58,079 nucleotides of DNA, from contig JAJDET010000143.1 of assembly GCA_029259655.1 (NCBI GenBank), forward strand, positions 1 through 58,079, in the 5' to 3' direction. The DNA is from Planctomycetota bacterium. GTDB taxonomy: Bacteria > Planctomycetota > UBA1135 > GCA-002686595. This document shows, in pieces, positions 26,492 through 35,437 of this stretch. The notes beneath the pieces were generated by a model. That model saw only the letters and a program-made list of their open reading frames with translations, ran no database searches and was not told the origin of the DNA. Positions within the stretch are counted from its first letter, which is position 1. The number at the start of each line of letters is the position of its first letter. Both the position numbers and the translations under genes were made by a program.

Positions 26492-27865
26492 TCAGGCCTC
26501 GAAAACGGTCACCTTGGTCTCGATCCGATCCTTCCGCATGAGCGCGGGCCAGAACCCGATGATCTCGGTCGCCTTCGGGCGCCCGCCGGCGAAACCCGTG
26601 ACACCCGGCGGACCGCTCGTGACGAGCGGGACGAGCTCCGACCCGAACCGGTCGACCTTGGCGCGGTCGGGTCCCTTCACGCCCATCCGCAGGACGATCT
26701 CGCTCGGCTCGCCTGCATCGCGCAGGGCGATGCCCTCGTGGCACACGTTCGCGCCGAGGAACTCGACGATCCGCTCGTCGGGACCGTACTCGAACCCGTC
26801 GTACGCGAGCCGTTTCCACACGACGTCGGCGGCGAGCTTCGCCTTGTCGAGCGCATCCGGGCCCGAGATCGTGAGCTGTCCGACGGCCTTCCAACCGTCG
26901 TGATAGGACATGGACACCTTGTAGGTATCGGTCGGAGCGCTGCCCGCGACGTCTTCGATCTCGACCCTGTTCGATCCGGCTTCGCGCATCCGGAAGCTCG
27001 TGAAGTCCGCGATGCAATCGGGCGTGAGGTAGCGCGACGGATCGCCCATCTCGTAGACGAGCTGGTGGGCCACGGTGTCGCGGCTCACCATCCCGCCGGT
27101 TCCCTCGTGCTTGGTGATGGCGAACGAGCCGTCGGCGCGGGCCTCGATCACGGGGTAGCCGACCATCGCGAGGTCCGGCACGTCGCGCCAGTCGGTGTAG
27201 TTCCCGCCCGTGCACTGCGCGCCGCACTCGACGATGTGCCCCGCGATGGTCCCCGCGGCGAGCCGGTCGTAGTCGTCCGCACTCCAGCCGAACTCGTGGA
27301 TCAGGGGACCGAGGACGAGCCCCGGGTCCGTTCCGCGACCCGTCAGGACGATCTGTGCGCCGTCGGCGAGCGCCTCCGCGATCGGGAACGCGCCGAGGTA
27401 GACGTTCGCGCTCGTGATCGTGTCCCGCACCCTTGCGAGCGGCTCGCCCGTGTCCATGTTGGCGAACGTCTCGCCCGCCGCCATCAGATCGTCGATCCGA
27501 TCCAGGATGTCGTCGCCCTCGACGACCGCGATCTTGACGCCGCGGAGCCCGTGCTTGGCGACGACCTCCTTCAGGGCCTCGACGCACGCCATCGGGTTCA
27601 CGCCGCCCGCATTGGCGACGACCTTGACGTTCTTCTCGACCAGCTCCGGCAGGACCCGGTCGACGAGCCGCACGAAGTCCGTCGCGTAGCCCTTGCTCGG
27701 GTCTCGCGAGCGCAGCTTCTGCATGATGCTCAACGTGACCTCGGCCAGGTAGTCGAGCGTCAAGTAGTCGAGCGGCCCCTCGCGCAGGAGCCGGATCGGA
27801 CCGAGGATCGAGTCGCCCCAGAATCCCTGTCCGTTGGCGACGAGCACTTGTTCCTTGGAGGGCAT
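26492..27865 (-). CDS. AtuA-family (DUF1446) protein, main domain
   Basis: 457 residues. Recognised by NGQGFWGDS near the start, VVANAGGVNP (~83-92), LTGRGTDPGLVLGPL (~173-187), GAQCTGGNY and VTGFAGGRPKATE near the end. In Pseudomonas, AtuA belongs to acyclic terpene degradation, but the exact reaction of DUF1446 proteins is not known to me. First of a run with the AtuA C-terminal gene and pta, which suggests acyl-CoA metabolism. 76 nt separate it from the upstream lipoprotein gene. Confidence 0.88.
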   Translation of the reverse strand: MPSKEQVLVANGQGFWGDSILGPIRLLREGPLDYLTLDYLAEVTLSIMQKLRSRDPSKGYATDFVRLVDRVLPELVEKNVKVVANAGGVNPMACVEALKEVVAKHGLRGVKIAVVEGDDILDRIDDLMAAGETFANMDTGEPLARVRDTITSANVYLGAFPIAEALADGAQIVLTGRGTDPGLVLGPLIHEFGWSADDYDRLAAGTIAGHIVECGAQCTGGNYTDWRDVPDLAMVGYPVIEARADGSFAITKHEGTGGMVSRDTVAHQLVYEMGDPSRYLTPDCIADFTSFRMREAGSNRVEIEDVAGSAPTDTYKVSMSYHDGWKAVGQLTISGPDALDKAKLAADVVWKRLAYDGFEYGPDERIVEFLGANVCHEGIALRDAGEPSEIVLRMGVKGPDRAKVDRFGSELVPLVTSGPPGVTGFAGGRPKATEIIGFWPALMRKDRIETKVTVFEA

Positions 27866-27941
27866 GACGGCGAGAAGTCTACTTCCAGCCCCCTCCCACG
27901 TCTTCTCCCGTGCCCGTGGCCGTGCCCGAGGATCCCGAGTC

Positions 27942-28688
27942 CTACTCCACTCGCCGCGATCCCGTGTGCACCGAGCCCATGCCCGTGTCCAGGTCCGCCG
28001 ACCCGTAGCTCGTGCCGGCCGCGTCGATGTCGCCCATGCCGGTAGAGGCGGTGAGGCGATCGAAGTTGCTCGCCACGAGGCTCACGTCGCCCATGCCGGT
28101 CGCGACTTCGGCAACGCTGCTCGTGATCTGGTTCAACGAGACGTCCCCCATGCCCGAGGAGGCCGCGATGTGGCGGCAGTCGAACGAGACGAGCTCGATG
28201 TCGCCCATGCCGGTCGAGAAGTTCCCGTCGCCGAGGCTCCCTCCGTGCAGGACGGAGATGTCTCCGAGGCCCGACGAGAGCGAGAGGTTGCCGTCGATCC
28301 GGACGCTGTCGACGAGGATGTCCCCGGTCCCCGTCGCGATCACGAGGTTGGGGATCGGGCCGCTGGTGTAGATCGAGACGTCGCCCAGAGCACCGGGCTC
28401 TCCGCTGTTCGTCTCCACGACCAGCTCACCGTCCTTGTACTCGAGTCGCGCGTCCCCGTGATAGCGCTCGTGCACCGTCGCGACGATGCGCGTGGGCCCC
28501 GACGTCGACTCGACGCGGGCGTCGCCCAGGGCGAGCTCCATGATGAGCCCGCGCGAGTCCCACGCGACGATCTCGAGGTTCTCTTCGTGTTCCTCCTGCA
28601 GGCGGACGCCGTTGACCGTGAACCCGCTGTCGAGGTCGATGTGGCAGCCGGGGGCGAGGACGATCGCGAGGAGGAGCGCACGCTTCAT
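27942..28688 (-). CDS. Repeat lipoprotein with DUF4097-like beta-solenoid
   Basis: 248 residues; lipobox LAPGC (11-15) indicates a lipid anchor. Residues ~35-110 are beta-rich. From ~118 to the end, about seven ~20-residue units each begin T/S-G-x-G-D-I/V (TGTGDI, SGLGDI, TGMGDI, SGMGDV, TGMGDV, TGMGDI, TGMGSV). This period fits a right-handed beta-solenoid of the DUF4097/GIN-domain kind, where each turn is one repeat. Surface-exposed structural or adhesive role inferred. Sits between the DUF309 and AtuA genes, same strand. Confidence 0.85.
   Translation of the reverse strand: MKRALLLAIVLAPGCHIDLDSGFTVNGVRLQEEHEENLEIVAWDSRGLIMELALGDARVESTSGPTRIVATVHERYHGDARLEYKDGELVVETNSGEPGALGDVSIYTSGPIPNLVIATGTGDILVDSVRIDGNLSLSSGLGDISVLHGGSLGDGNFSTGMGDIELVSFDCRHIAASSGMGDVSLNQITSSVAEVATGMGDVSLVASNFDRLTASTGMGDIDAAGTSYGSADLDTGMGSVHTGSRRVE
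27960..28337 (-). repeat. Coding repeats: GMGD units of the lipoprotein
   Basis: Seven ~60-nt units encoding the G-M-G-D motif. On the plus strand they appear as recurrent cgcccatgcc-type words (for example around 28031, 28091, 28145 and 28202). Variation between units shows an old repeat, not a recent expansion. Confidence 0.75.
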
Positions 28689-28745
28689 GGGGAGGATCTC
28701 CGTGGGGGCGGGTACGAACCGTCGCGATACGCGGGGGCCGTGACC

Positions 28746-29255
28746 TCATTTCTCGGTCGCGAGGACGATCCTGGGCCTGCCCTCGACGGACGGCGGAGCG
28801 GAAGCGGCGAAGGTGCGCATGGCCTCTGTGAAGCCCGTGAGCTCGAGGCCCATGAATTCCTCGCCCACCTCGCGCTCCACCTCCTCGAGCTTCTGCGTTC
28901 CCATCGTCGAGAGCCGGGCCAGGCCGGCGGGCTGCTCCATCGGGATCTTGAGGCAGGCGGCGGCGCACTGGATGAGCCCCTGGAAGAAGCCGGCCAGGAC
29001 GGGATCCCGCTTGGCCGGGTGCCAGAGACCTTCCCAGGCCTCGTGGGCTTCCCAGAGGAATCCGTGGTTGTAGAGATCGACGCCCCACAGGTACTCCGCG
29101 TTGTCGCGCCAGTCGTGGGGCGAGGAACACTCGCTCGTCTCCAGCTCCTCGCCGTACGAGTGCCCCTTGGGGTCGCGCGTCGGGTGAGCGTCCCGACCCG
29201 GGAGGTAGGCGTACGGGGGGAACGGCCGATCGGGGAGGTAGCGGGGAATCTCCAT
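28746..29255 (-). CDS. DUF309 domain protein
   Basis: 169 residues. The DUF309 core is at ~62-110: YNHGFLWEAHEAWEGLWH, where the H-x-x-W/E helix is the family hallmark, then FFQGLIQCAAACLK. The N-terminal 60 residues are specific to this protein, with a Pro/Tyr-rich start (RPFPPYAYLPGR). Function unknown; the conserved His and Glu suggest a metal or enzymatic site. 6 nt follow the GT9 stop, so both are in one transcript. Confidence 0.85.
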   Translation of the reverse strand: MEIPRYLPDRPFPPYAYLPGRDAHPTRDPKGHSYGEELETSECSSPHDWRDNAEYLWGVDLYNHGFLWEAHEAWEGLWHPAKRDPVLAGFFQGLIQCAAACLKIPMEQPAGLARLSTMGTQKLEEVEREVGEEFMGLELTGFTEAMRTFAASAPPSVEGRPRIVLATEK

Positions 29256-29261
29256 GGTGCC

Positions 29262-30335
29262 TCAGTCGAAGAGCTCGCCGACGCGTTCGGGCAGGAGCTC
29301 GGACATGCAGACCGGTCCCTCCCGGTGGCGGCAGGACCGCGACAGGCAGGGCGAGCACTCGGGCGGGTCGGCCGACGTGACGACCGTGTGAGGGGATCCG
29401 TCGCGGTCGGTCGGCGGCCATGGGCCCGTGCGGGCCGGGTCCTGGGGGCCCGCGAGTGCTACCACCGCCATTCCGCAGGCGGCTGCCAGGTGCATCGGTC
29501 CCGAATCGCACGAAACGAGACGCGCATCGCGCCGCGCGCTCGCCGCGAAGAAGGCGGACGTCTCCCGCAGGTGGTGCTGGCCCACCCAGTGGCGCAGGCC
29601 GGGGCGCGTCCCCATCGCCTCCCGCAAGTGCACGCCGATCGGACGCTCTCCGGGTCCCGAGAGGAGCAGGACGCCACGACCGCGCGAGAGCAGGAGCTCC
29701 GCGAGCCCGCGATAGTGGGAGACCGGCCACGAGCGGACGTCGTTCGGGGCTGCGAGGTGCACGATCACGGCCGGTCGTCCATTGCCGGGCAAGTGGCGTC
29801 GCGCGAGAGCCTCCCCGCGCGCCAGCTCGGCCTGCGTCAGGCCCGGGTCCGTTCGCAGCTCGGAGTCGTCGTCGCCGAGGGCTCCGGCCGCGTGCCGGGC
29901 GAGCGAGAACATCCGCTCGACCGCATGCGAGCCCGGACGCGCCGGCGGCGCCGCGTCGTTGACGACCAAGGCACCCATTCGCTCGCGCCAGTCGACGCGT
30001 GCCAGGCCGATTCGCCGCGGTGCCCCGGAAGCGAGCATGGCACCGGCGCTCTTCAGGTTCCCCTGTGCATCGACTGCCAGGTCGGCGGAGAACTCGCGGA
30101 GCTCGCGTCGCAGCCGGACCCACGCCCCGATTCCACGCCGACGCCCGAAGGGGAAGACGCGGTCCAGGCCCGGGAGGCCCGCTAGCAAGCTCCCGAACTC
30201 CGGCTGAACGACCCACCCGATCTCGGCCTCGGGCGCAGCCGCGCGGAGCGCGTGGAACACCGGCAACGCGGAGACGACGTCGCCGAGGTGCGAGGGTCGT
30301 ACGACGAGGATTCGCCTGGGCGCGGGAGCTTTCAC
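29262..30335 (-). CDS. Glycosyltransferase family 9 (heptosyltransferase-like)
   Basis: 357 residues from the GTG at 30335, which places ILVVRPSHLGDVV near the N-terminus as in the family (a TTG at 30356 would add 7 residues). GT9 features: the HLGDVVSALP nucleotide-fold start, VIVHLAAPN (sugar-nucleotide strand, ~190) and SCDSGPMHLAAACGMAVVALAG (~280-300). GT9 enzymes transfer heptose from ADP-heptose to lipid A-core; substrate not certain here. A C-terminal Cys cluster (ECSPCLSRSCRH) is unusual-looking but recurs in many GT9 proteins. Divergent from the histidine kinase gene. Confidence 0.88.
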   Translation of the reverse strand: MKAPAPRRILVVRPSHLGDVVSALPVFHALRAAAPEAEIGWVVQPEFGSLLAGLPGLDRVFPFGRRRGIGAWVRLRRELREFSADLAVDAQGNLKSAGAMLASGAPRRIGLARVDWRERMGALVVNDAAPPARPGSHAVERMFSLARHAAGALGDDDSELRTDPGLTQAELARGEALARRHLPGNGRPAVIVHLAAPNDVRSWPVSHYRGLAELLLSRGRGVLLLSGPGERPIGVHLREAMGTRPGLRHWVGQHHLRETSAFFAASARRDARLVSCDSGPMHLAAACGMAVVALAGPQDPARTGPWPPTDRDGSPHTVVTSADPPECSPCLSRSCRHREGPVCMSELLPERVGELFD

Positions 30336-30384
30336 GATCGTCGAGCCGCGCGCCAACCGTGTGCTCTTCCGGCGCTGCGAGCGC

Positions 30385-30393
30385 TGGTATAGT
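30385..30393 (+). promoter_or_regulatory. Extended -10 promoter for the histidine kinase operon
   Basis: TGGTATAGT: a TGn extension (30385-30387) directly before TATAGT (30388-30393), close to consensus. No good -35 is visible, as expected for extended -10 sites. Transcription would start near 30400, giving a leader of about 58 nt. Confidence 0.5.
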
Positions 30394-30457
30394 AGCCAAC
30401 GATGCCCGCGCGACGCTCGTCGCCGTCACGGACGGGCCTCCCGAAGCACGGGACCGC

Positions 30458-32467
30458 TTGAAGCTCCGCCGCATCTCCACGAAGTTCGTGCTGGCCGTGC
30501 TCGCGGCCGTGATCGTCCCGTTCTGCGGGTTCGCGGTCTTCGTGGACCAGACCGTCGCGAAGCGCTCGCTCGAGGTGGTCAAGCAGGCGCTCGTCGGGCT
30601 CGCGACCGATCTCGCCCGAGAAGTCGATCGCGAGATCGAGCACCGGCGGGGAGAAATTGCCCTGTGGACGGCCGACCCGCGGACCCACGAAGCGATCGTC
30701 GAAGCTCGCTCGGATCGTGAGCGCACGACCTGGGGTGTCGCGGAGACGAGGGCGGTCGCCGCGGGGAGACGGCCGGGGGGGCCGGACCGCAACCACCGGC
30801 GCGAGCAGACGCTTGCGTTCGATCGCTACGTGGAGAACAGCCGCGTCTACGACCTCTTGCTGCTCGTGGACGCGGACGGACGGCTCGTCTCCGTTAATTG
30901 CCGCGGTCCCGACGGAGCTCCGCTCCCCGAGCTGCAGCTCGATCGCCTCTTCGCGTGGGACTTCGGAGCCGAGGGCTGGTTCGACCAGGTCGTGCGGAGC
31001 GGGGAGGCTCTCGTCGACCACCACCGCTCCGAACGCCTGGGGCTGCGAATCCCGGACGATCCCTCTGACCTTCCGCGCACCTACCACATCGGGATCGCCC
31101 GGGCGATCCACGACGTGCCGGGCGGCGAGTTCGCGGGCGCACTCCTGGGGCTCGTGAACTGGAAGACGTTCGACGACCTCCTGCGGGCTCCGCTCGTGAA
31201 GGACTACTTCCGCGGCATGGTCCCCGAGGACGTCGTCCCCTCGCCGTACGCGTGGATCTGGGGCGCGGACGCGGACACCATCCTGGCGCATCAGGACCCC
31301 CGGCTCATCGAAGAGCGTGTGTCCGGTGAGCTCGTGAACCTCCCGCAGATGGTCGCGGACGCACGCTCGGGTACGCCGGGCGAAGCGGGTCTGTTTCGGG
31401 AGTACACGTTCCACGGGGTCCGGAAGAACGCGGCCTTCAAGCAGTGCGCCGCGGGAACGAGCGGCTTCGGCTGGTTCGTCGGCGTCGGGATCAACAACGA
31501 GGACATCTTCGCCGTGACCGAAGAGCTCACGGCGCTCCTGTACAAGGGCACCGCCGGTGTCTTGCTCGCGTGCGTTCTGTGGGTACTGGTGATCGCGCGT
31601 CGGACGACGAAGCCGATCCTCGCCCTGCAGACCCACACCAGACGCGTCGCCGAGGGCGACCTCTCCGCGCGGATCGAGATCGGCTCGCGCGACGAGCTCG
31701 GGGAGCTCGCAGACGCGTTCAATGCCATGACGCGCGATCTCTCGGAGAATCGCGAAGCACTGATCAAGGCCGAGAAGGACGCCGCCTGGCGCGAGATGGC
31801 GCGCCAGATCGCACACGACATCAAGAACCCGCTCACTCCGATGAAGCTCTCGCTCGACCTGCTCCGAAGGGCCCGCGCGGAACGGCGCGGGGACCTGGAG
31901 GAGATCCTCGATCGGACTCTGGCGCTCATGGACCGCCAAGTCGACAACCTGCGAGAGATCGCGACCGACTTCTACGAGTTCACCGGTGGCCGAAAGCCCG
32001 TCCCCCAGCGGCTCGACACCCGCACGCAGGTCGACGAGGTCCTCGAGCTCCACGGCGCCTGGGCTCAGGAACGCGGCGTCTCGATCCACATCGAAGGCGA
32101 GTCCCGCGTCGTCTGGGCGGACCCGGGGAAGCTGCGTCGAGTCCTCACCAACCTCGTCTCGAACGCCCTGCAGGCCATGGACGAGGGAGGTCGCTTGCTG
32201 GTGCGCATCGAGTTGCCCGACGAGTCACGCGTCCGGATCGAGATCCTCGACACGGGTGCGGGACTCTCGCCCGAGGCCAGGGAGCGTCTGTTCGAGCCGT
32301 TCTTCACGACCAAGGGCGAGGGGACGGGGCTCGGCCTCGCGATATCCAAGCGGGTCGTGGAGGAGATGGGGGGGGACATCGAGCTCGAGCCGCGCGCCGA
32401 CGCGCCGGGTACCGTCGCGCGGCTCGATCTCCCGACGCCTCCCGAGGTCGCCCGCCCGATGCCCTGA
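30458..32467 (+). CDS. Membrane sensor histidine kinase, NtrY-like
   Basis: 669 residues if started at the TTG 30458, which precedes a basic stretch and the first membrane helix (FVLAVLAAVIVPFCGFAVF). A ~330-residue periplasmic sensor region with a dCache-like look follows, then a second helix (GTAGVLLACVLWVLVIA, ~365), a HAMP domain (~385-435), the dimerisation box RQIAHDIKNPLTP with phospho-acceptor His453, and ATPase motifs: N-box NLVSNALQAM, G1 DTGAGL, F FEPFFTT, G2 GTGLGLAI. No response regulator is adjacent, so the partner is elsewhere. First gene of an operon with an epimerase (1-nt TGATG overlap), parvulin and GT2. Confidence 0.88.
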   Translation: MKLRRISTKFVLAVLAAVIVPFCGFAVFVDQTVAKRSLEVVKQALVGLATDLAREVDREIEHRRGEIALWTADPRTHEAIVEARSDRERTTWGVAETRAVAAGRRPGGPDRNHRREQTLAFDRYVENSRVYDLLLLVDADGRLVSVNCRGPDGAPLPELQLDRLFAWDFGAEGWFDQVVRSGEALVDHHRSERLGLRIPDDPSDLPRTYHIGIARAIHDVPGGEFAGALLGLVNWKTFDDLLRAPLVKDYFRGMVPEDVVPSPYAWIWGADADTILAHQDPRLIEERVSGELVNLPQMVADARSGTPGEAGLFREYTFHGVRKNAAFKQCAAGTSGFGWFVGVGINNEDIFAVTEELTALLYKGTAGVLLACVLWVLVIARRTTKPILALQTHTRRVAEGDLSARIEIGSRDELGELADAFNAMTRDLSENREALIKAEKDAAWREMARQIAHDIKNPLTPMKLSLDLLRRARAERRGDLEEILDRTLALMDRQVDNLREIATDFYEFTGGRKPVPQRLDTRTQVDEVLELHGAWAQERGVSIHIEGESRVVWADPGKLRRVLTNLVSNALQAMDEGGRLLVRIELPDESRVRIEILDTGAGLSPEARERLFEPFFTTKGEGTGLGLAISKRVVEEMGGDIELEPRADAPGTVARLDLPTPPEVARPMP

Positions 32468-33522
32468 TGAGCCGGGTCCTCGTGACAGGCGCGACGGGAT
32501 TCCTGGGCGCGGAGATCGTGAGCGAGCTCTCGCGGTGCGGTCACGACGTTCACGGCCTCGCGCGCTCCGGCTCGGACAGGAGTCGGCCGTCCTGCAGCAG
32601 TTGGCATACCGGGGACCTGCTCGAGCCCGCGAGCCTTGCCCGCGCGGTGCGGGAGTTCTGCGACGCCGCGCAGGACGACGAGGATCTCGTGCTCGTCCAC
32701 TCCGCGGCAGTGATCAGCTACCGGACGGGGGACCGCGATCTCCAGATCCGCTCCAACGTCACCGCCACTCGCGCCCTCCTCGACGCGGCGCAGAGCTCCC
32801 GGATTCGTCGCTTCGTCCACGTGAGCTCGATCGTCGCGCTCGGCGTGAGCACGCTTGCCGACGGCGCGCTGGAAGAGGATGCCGAGTTCAACGGAGCTCA
32901 CCTTCAGAACGACTACGTCGACACCAAACACGCCGCGGAGGTCGCGGCCCTCGAGGCCGACGGCGACGAGCTGGAGGTCGTCGTCGCGAGCCCCGGTGCC
33001 GTCTACGGGCCGACCCACCGGCCGACCAACATGGGCCGGTTTCTCGCCACGCTCGTGACGCGTCCCTCTGCGGGGCTGGTGGCGCCGCCGGGGAGTCTCA
33101 GTGTCGTCGGTGTGAAGGACGTCGCGCGCGGCATCGTGCTCGCTCTCGAGCGAGGGCGTGCGGGGCGTCGCTACCTCCTGTGCCAGTCCAGCCTCCGGAT
33201 CGGTGAGATCTACGCGCGTGTGTTCGACCGGCTGGGGCGGGGGCGCGTCCTCTTCACGCTTCCGCCCTTCGCGTGGAGCGTCGTCGTCAGAGCGGCCTGG
33301 CTCCTCGATCGGATACGCCCGATCGAGTTCGCGACGCCCCAGGCATTACGGCTTCTCGGCGCCCACTTCCGGGTCCGTGCCGATCGCGCGCGCGCCGAGC
33401 TGGGCTGGGAGCCTCGCCCCTTCGCCGAGGTCCTGGAGGAGACCCTGGATTCCGTGCGGAAGGACACCGCCCGGCACCCCGAAGACGGAACTCCGTTCGG
33501 CTCGGGAACGTCCGTCCCCTGA
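32467..33522 (+). CDS. NAD-dependent epimerase/dehydratase (extended SDR)
   Basis: 351 residues. Rossmann motif GATGFLG (8-14), catalytic YVDTK (~156-160) preceded by Ser of VHVSS (~117), and the SPGAVYGP strand typical of dihydroflavonol-reductase-like extended SDRs. It acts on an alcohol or ketone such as a sugar nucleotide or lipid intermediate; no substrate can be named. ATG overlaps the kinase stop. The C-terminal half lacks obvious sugar-nucleotide motifs and fits the hopanoid/sterol-type SDR group as an alternative. Confidence 0.87.
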   Translation: MSRVLVTGATGFLGAEIVSELSRCGHDVHGLARSGSDRSRPSCSSWHTGDLLEPASLARAVREFCDAAQDDEDLVLVHSAAVISYRTGDRDLQIRSNVTATRALLDAAQSSRIRRFVHVSSIVALGVSTLADGALEEDAEFNGAHLQNDYVDTKHAAEVAALEADGDELEVVVASPGAVYGPTHRPTNMGRFLATLVTRPSAGLVAPPGSLSVVGVKDVARGIVLALERGRAGRRYLLCQSSLRIGEIYARVFDRLGRGRVLFTLPPFAWSVVVRAAWLLDRIRPIEFATPQALRLLGAHFRVRADRARAELGWEPRPFAEVLEETLDSVRKDTARHPEDGTPFGSGTSVP

Positions 33523-33550
33523 ACGCTTCCGACCCCGTATCCTCGGCCCC

Positions 33551-34627
33551 ATGGGTCTGACTCTCCCGGTCCTCCTCTTCGTCCCGTTCTTCGTTGCTGC
33601 CGATGAACAGGCGCTCCCGTCCTCCCCGTTCGCCAGCCCCCTGTACCTCGAGGAGGAACCGCCCGAGCTGCGTACCCTGGGCCTGATCTGGATGCCCCAC
33701 GTCGGCGTCGAGGGCGTGTACCCACCCGTCGAGTCCGAGCCGGAGGAGGTCCTCGAGGAAGCGCGTGGCCTCGTCCAGGACCTCCGCGGCGGTGCGGACT
33801 GGTATGCGGTCGCGGCGGAGCGCTCCGCGCTCGGGAACGGCGACAAGGGCAGCATCCTCGGGAGCTTCGCCCAGGGCATGCTCTCCGGCGACCTGGACGC
33901 CTTCCTCTTCTCGGCCGAGATCGGGGAGACCGGGGATCCGATCGTCACCGAGCGGGGGGTCTTCGTTCCCCGCAGGTTCGAGACGTGGGCCGGATGTCGC
34001 TTGATCAAGATCCGCGGCACCGAGGAAGAGGCGTGGGAGCTCGCGCGCTCGATCGCGAAGCGAGCGAGGGACGGGGAGAGCTTCGCCGCGCTCGCGCTCG
34101 ATCACTCCGCCCACCCCGCGAGCGCAGCGCGCGGCGGGGCTTGGTCGATCTTCGAACGCGGCTCCCGCGACAGCCTGATCAAGCTCGAAGTGTTCAAGAG
34201 CCGCGTGGGCGAGGTCACGGGTCCGATCGAGGCTTCCGGATCCCTGTACGTCGTCCTCCGCGTCCCGCCCGAAGAGCTCGACCCCGAGTTGCGCGAGAAC
34301 AACTGGATCCGCGTGCGTGTGCTCGCGCTCGCATACGACGGAGCCGAGCCCGGACTCCGGCCGAATCCGCGCGAGGTCCTGGATGCCATGGATCTCGCCC
34401 TGGACCTGCGCGAACGGATTCTCGGTGGGGAGGACATGGGGCGCCTGGTGAAGACCTTCGGCGACGACCTGTCGAGTCTCTCGAGGGGCGGTGACCTCGG
34501 CTGGATCCACCGGACGGCGCCCAAGAACTCCGCGCCGGTCCAGCGCATGTTCCAGGCCCGCAAGGGCGCGCTGATCGAGCCCTTGAACGGCGAGATAGGC
34601 ATCGTCCTCCTGCGCCGCGAGCGCTGA
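33551..34627 (+). CDS. Exported parvulin-type peptidyl-prolyl isomerase with three PpiC-like units
   Basis: 358 residues with a signal peptide (LPVLLFVPFFVAA). Three consecutive PpiC/parvulin-like units can be read: ~55-150 (LVQDLRGG, YAVAAERSA), ~155-240 (IAKRARDGESFAALALDHSA then GGAWSIFERGS) and ~255-358 (ERILGGEDMGRLVKTFGDD then GGDLGWIHR). Each ends in the F/V-x-x-x-G-E/A-V/L strand pattern of parvulins (VGEVTGPI, KGALIEPL). SurA and PpiD have one or two such domains; three is more than usual. Probably a periplasmic folding factor for outer-membrane proteins. 28 nt after the epimerase gene, 3 nt before the GT2 gene. Confidence 0.78.
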   Translation: MGLTLPVLLFVPFFVAADEQALPSSPFASPLYLEEEPPELRTLGLIWMPHVGVEGVYPPVESEPEEVLEEARGLVQDLRGGADWYAVAAERSALGNGDKGSILGSFAQGMLSGDLDAFLFSAEIGETGDPIVTERGVFVPRRFETWAGCRLIKIRGTEEEAWELARSIAKRARDGESFAALALDHSAHPASAARGGAWSIFERGSRDSLIKLEVFKSRVGEVTGPIEASGSLYVVLRVPPEELDPELRENNWIRVRVLALAYDGAEPGLRPNPREVLDAMDLALDLRERILGGEDMGRLVKTFGDDLSSLSRGGDLGWIHRTAPKNSAPVQRMFQARKGALIEPLNGEIGIVLLRRER

Positions 34628-34630
34628 CCC

Positions 34631-35437
34631 GTGCCATCGGCCGTGTTCCACACCCTCGACCGCGGGTCCGTCCGCGTCGGGATGGTCATTCCCGCGTTCG
34701 ACGAGGAAGAGGCGCTGCCCCTCGTGCTGTCCGAGCTCCCTCCGGGCGTGCTCTCGCGACTCGTCGTTGTCGACAACGGATCCGGGGATCGGACTGCCGC
34801 CGTTGCCCGAGAAGGGGGGGCAGAGGTCGTTTCGGAGCCGCGTCGCGGTTACGGACAGGCCTGCCTCGCCGGTATCGCGCGGCTCCTCGACGAGGCGAAC
34901 GGCGACCAAGGGCCCCTGGGGGACGAGGACGTCCTGGTGTTCCTCGACGCGGACCACTCAGATTTTCCCGGAGACCTCCCGCTCGTTCTCGAGCCCGTGC
35001 TCGCGAACAGTGCGGAGCTCGTCATCGGCTCGCGCTTGCTGGGCGGCGCCTCGATGGACGCACTGTTGCCCCAGGCCTGGCTCGGCAACCGCCTCGCGTG
35101 CTTCCTGATGCTCGCCCTCTTCGGCGCCAGGCACACGGACCTCGGTCCCTTTCGGGCCATCAGGGTCGGTGCACTTCGACATCTCTGCATGGCCGACCGG
35201 GATTTCGGCTGGACGATCGAGATGCAGCTGAAGGCGCGCACCGCGCGGATGCGCGTCGTCGAGGTGCCGGTCCGCTACCGCCCGCGCGTGGGCAAGAGCA
35301 AGATCACCGGAACGGTCACCGGGACTCTGCTCGCTGCAAGGAAGATCCTGGGCTGGATCTTCAGTTGGAGGTTCCGTCTGTGGCTTCGGCCGGGGCGAAT
35401 CCCCACGTACCGCGAAGCGTCGCGCGACGGAAGCTGA
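34631..35437 (+). CDS. Glycosyltransferase family 2 (dolichyl/polyprenyl-phosphate sugar synthase type)
   Basis: 268 residues from a GTG at 34631. GT-A fold with GMVIPAFDEEEALP (~17-30), VVVDNGSGDRT (~45-55), FLDADHSDFP (DxD-type metal site, ~104-113), GSRLLGG and a C-terminal RPRVGKSKITGT (GKSK motif, ~219-230). The last segment resembles DPM1/GtrB enzymes that transfer a sugar to polyprenyl phosphate. No clear C-terminal membrane helices. Its 3' end overlaps a convergent lipoprotein gene by 77 nt. Confidence 0.9.
   Translation: MPSAVFHTLDRGSVRVGMVIPAFDEEEALPLVLSELPPGVLSRLVVVDNGSGDRTAAVAREGGAEVVSEPRRGYGQACLAGIARLLDEANGDQGPLGDEDVLVFLDADHSDFPGDLPLVLEPVLANSAELVIGSRLLGGASMDALLPQAWLGNRLACFLMLALFGARHTDLGPFRAIRVGALRHLCMADRDFGWTIEMQLKARTARMRVVEVPVRYRPRVGKSKITGTVTGTLLAARKILGWIFSWRFRLWLRPGRIPTYREASRDGS

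Noticed and set aside
27960..28337. CRISPR-like or satellite repeat
   Set aside because: The repeats are in frame, diverged, and encode G-x-G-D protein turns without spacers.
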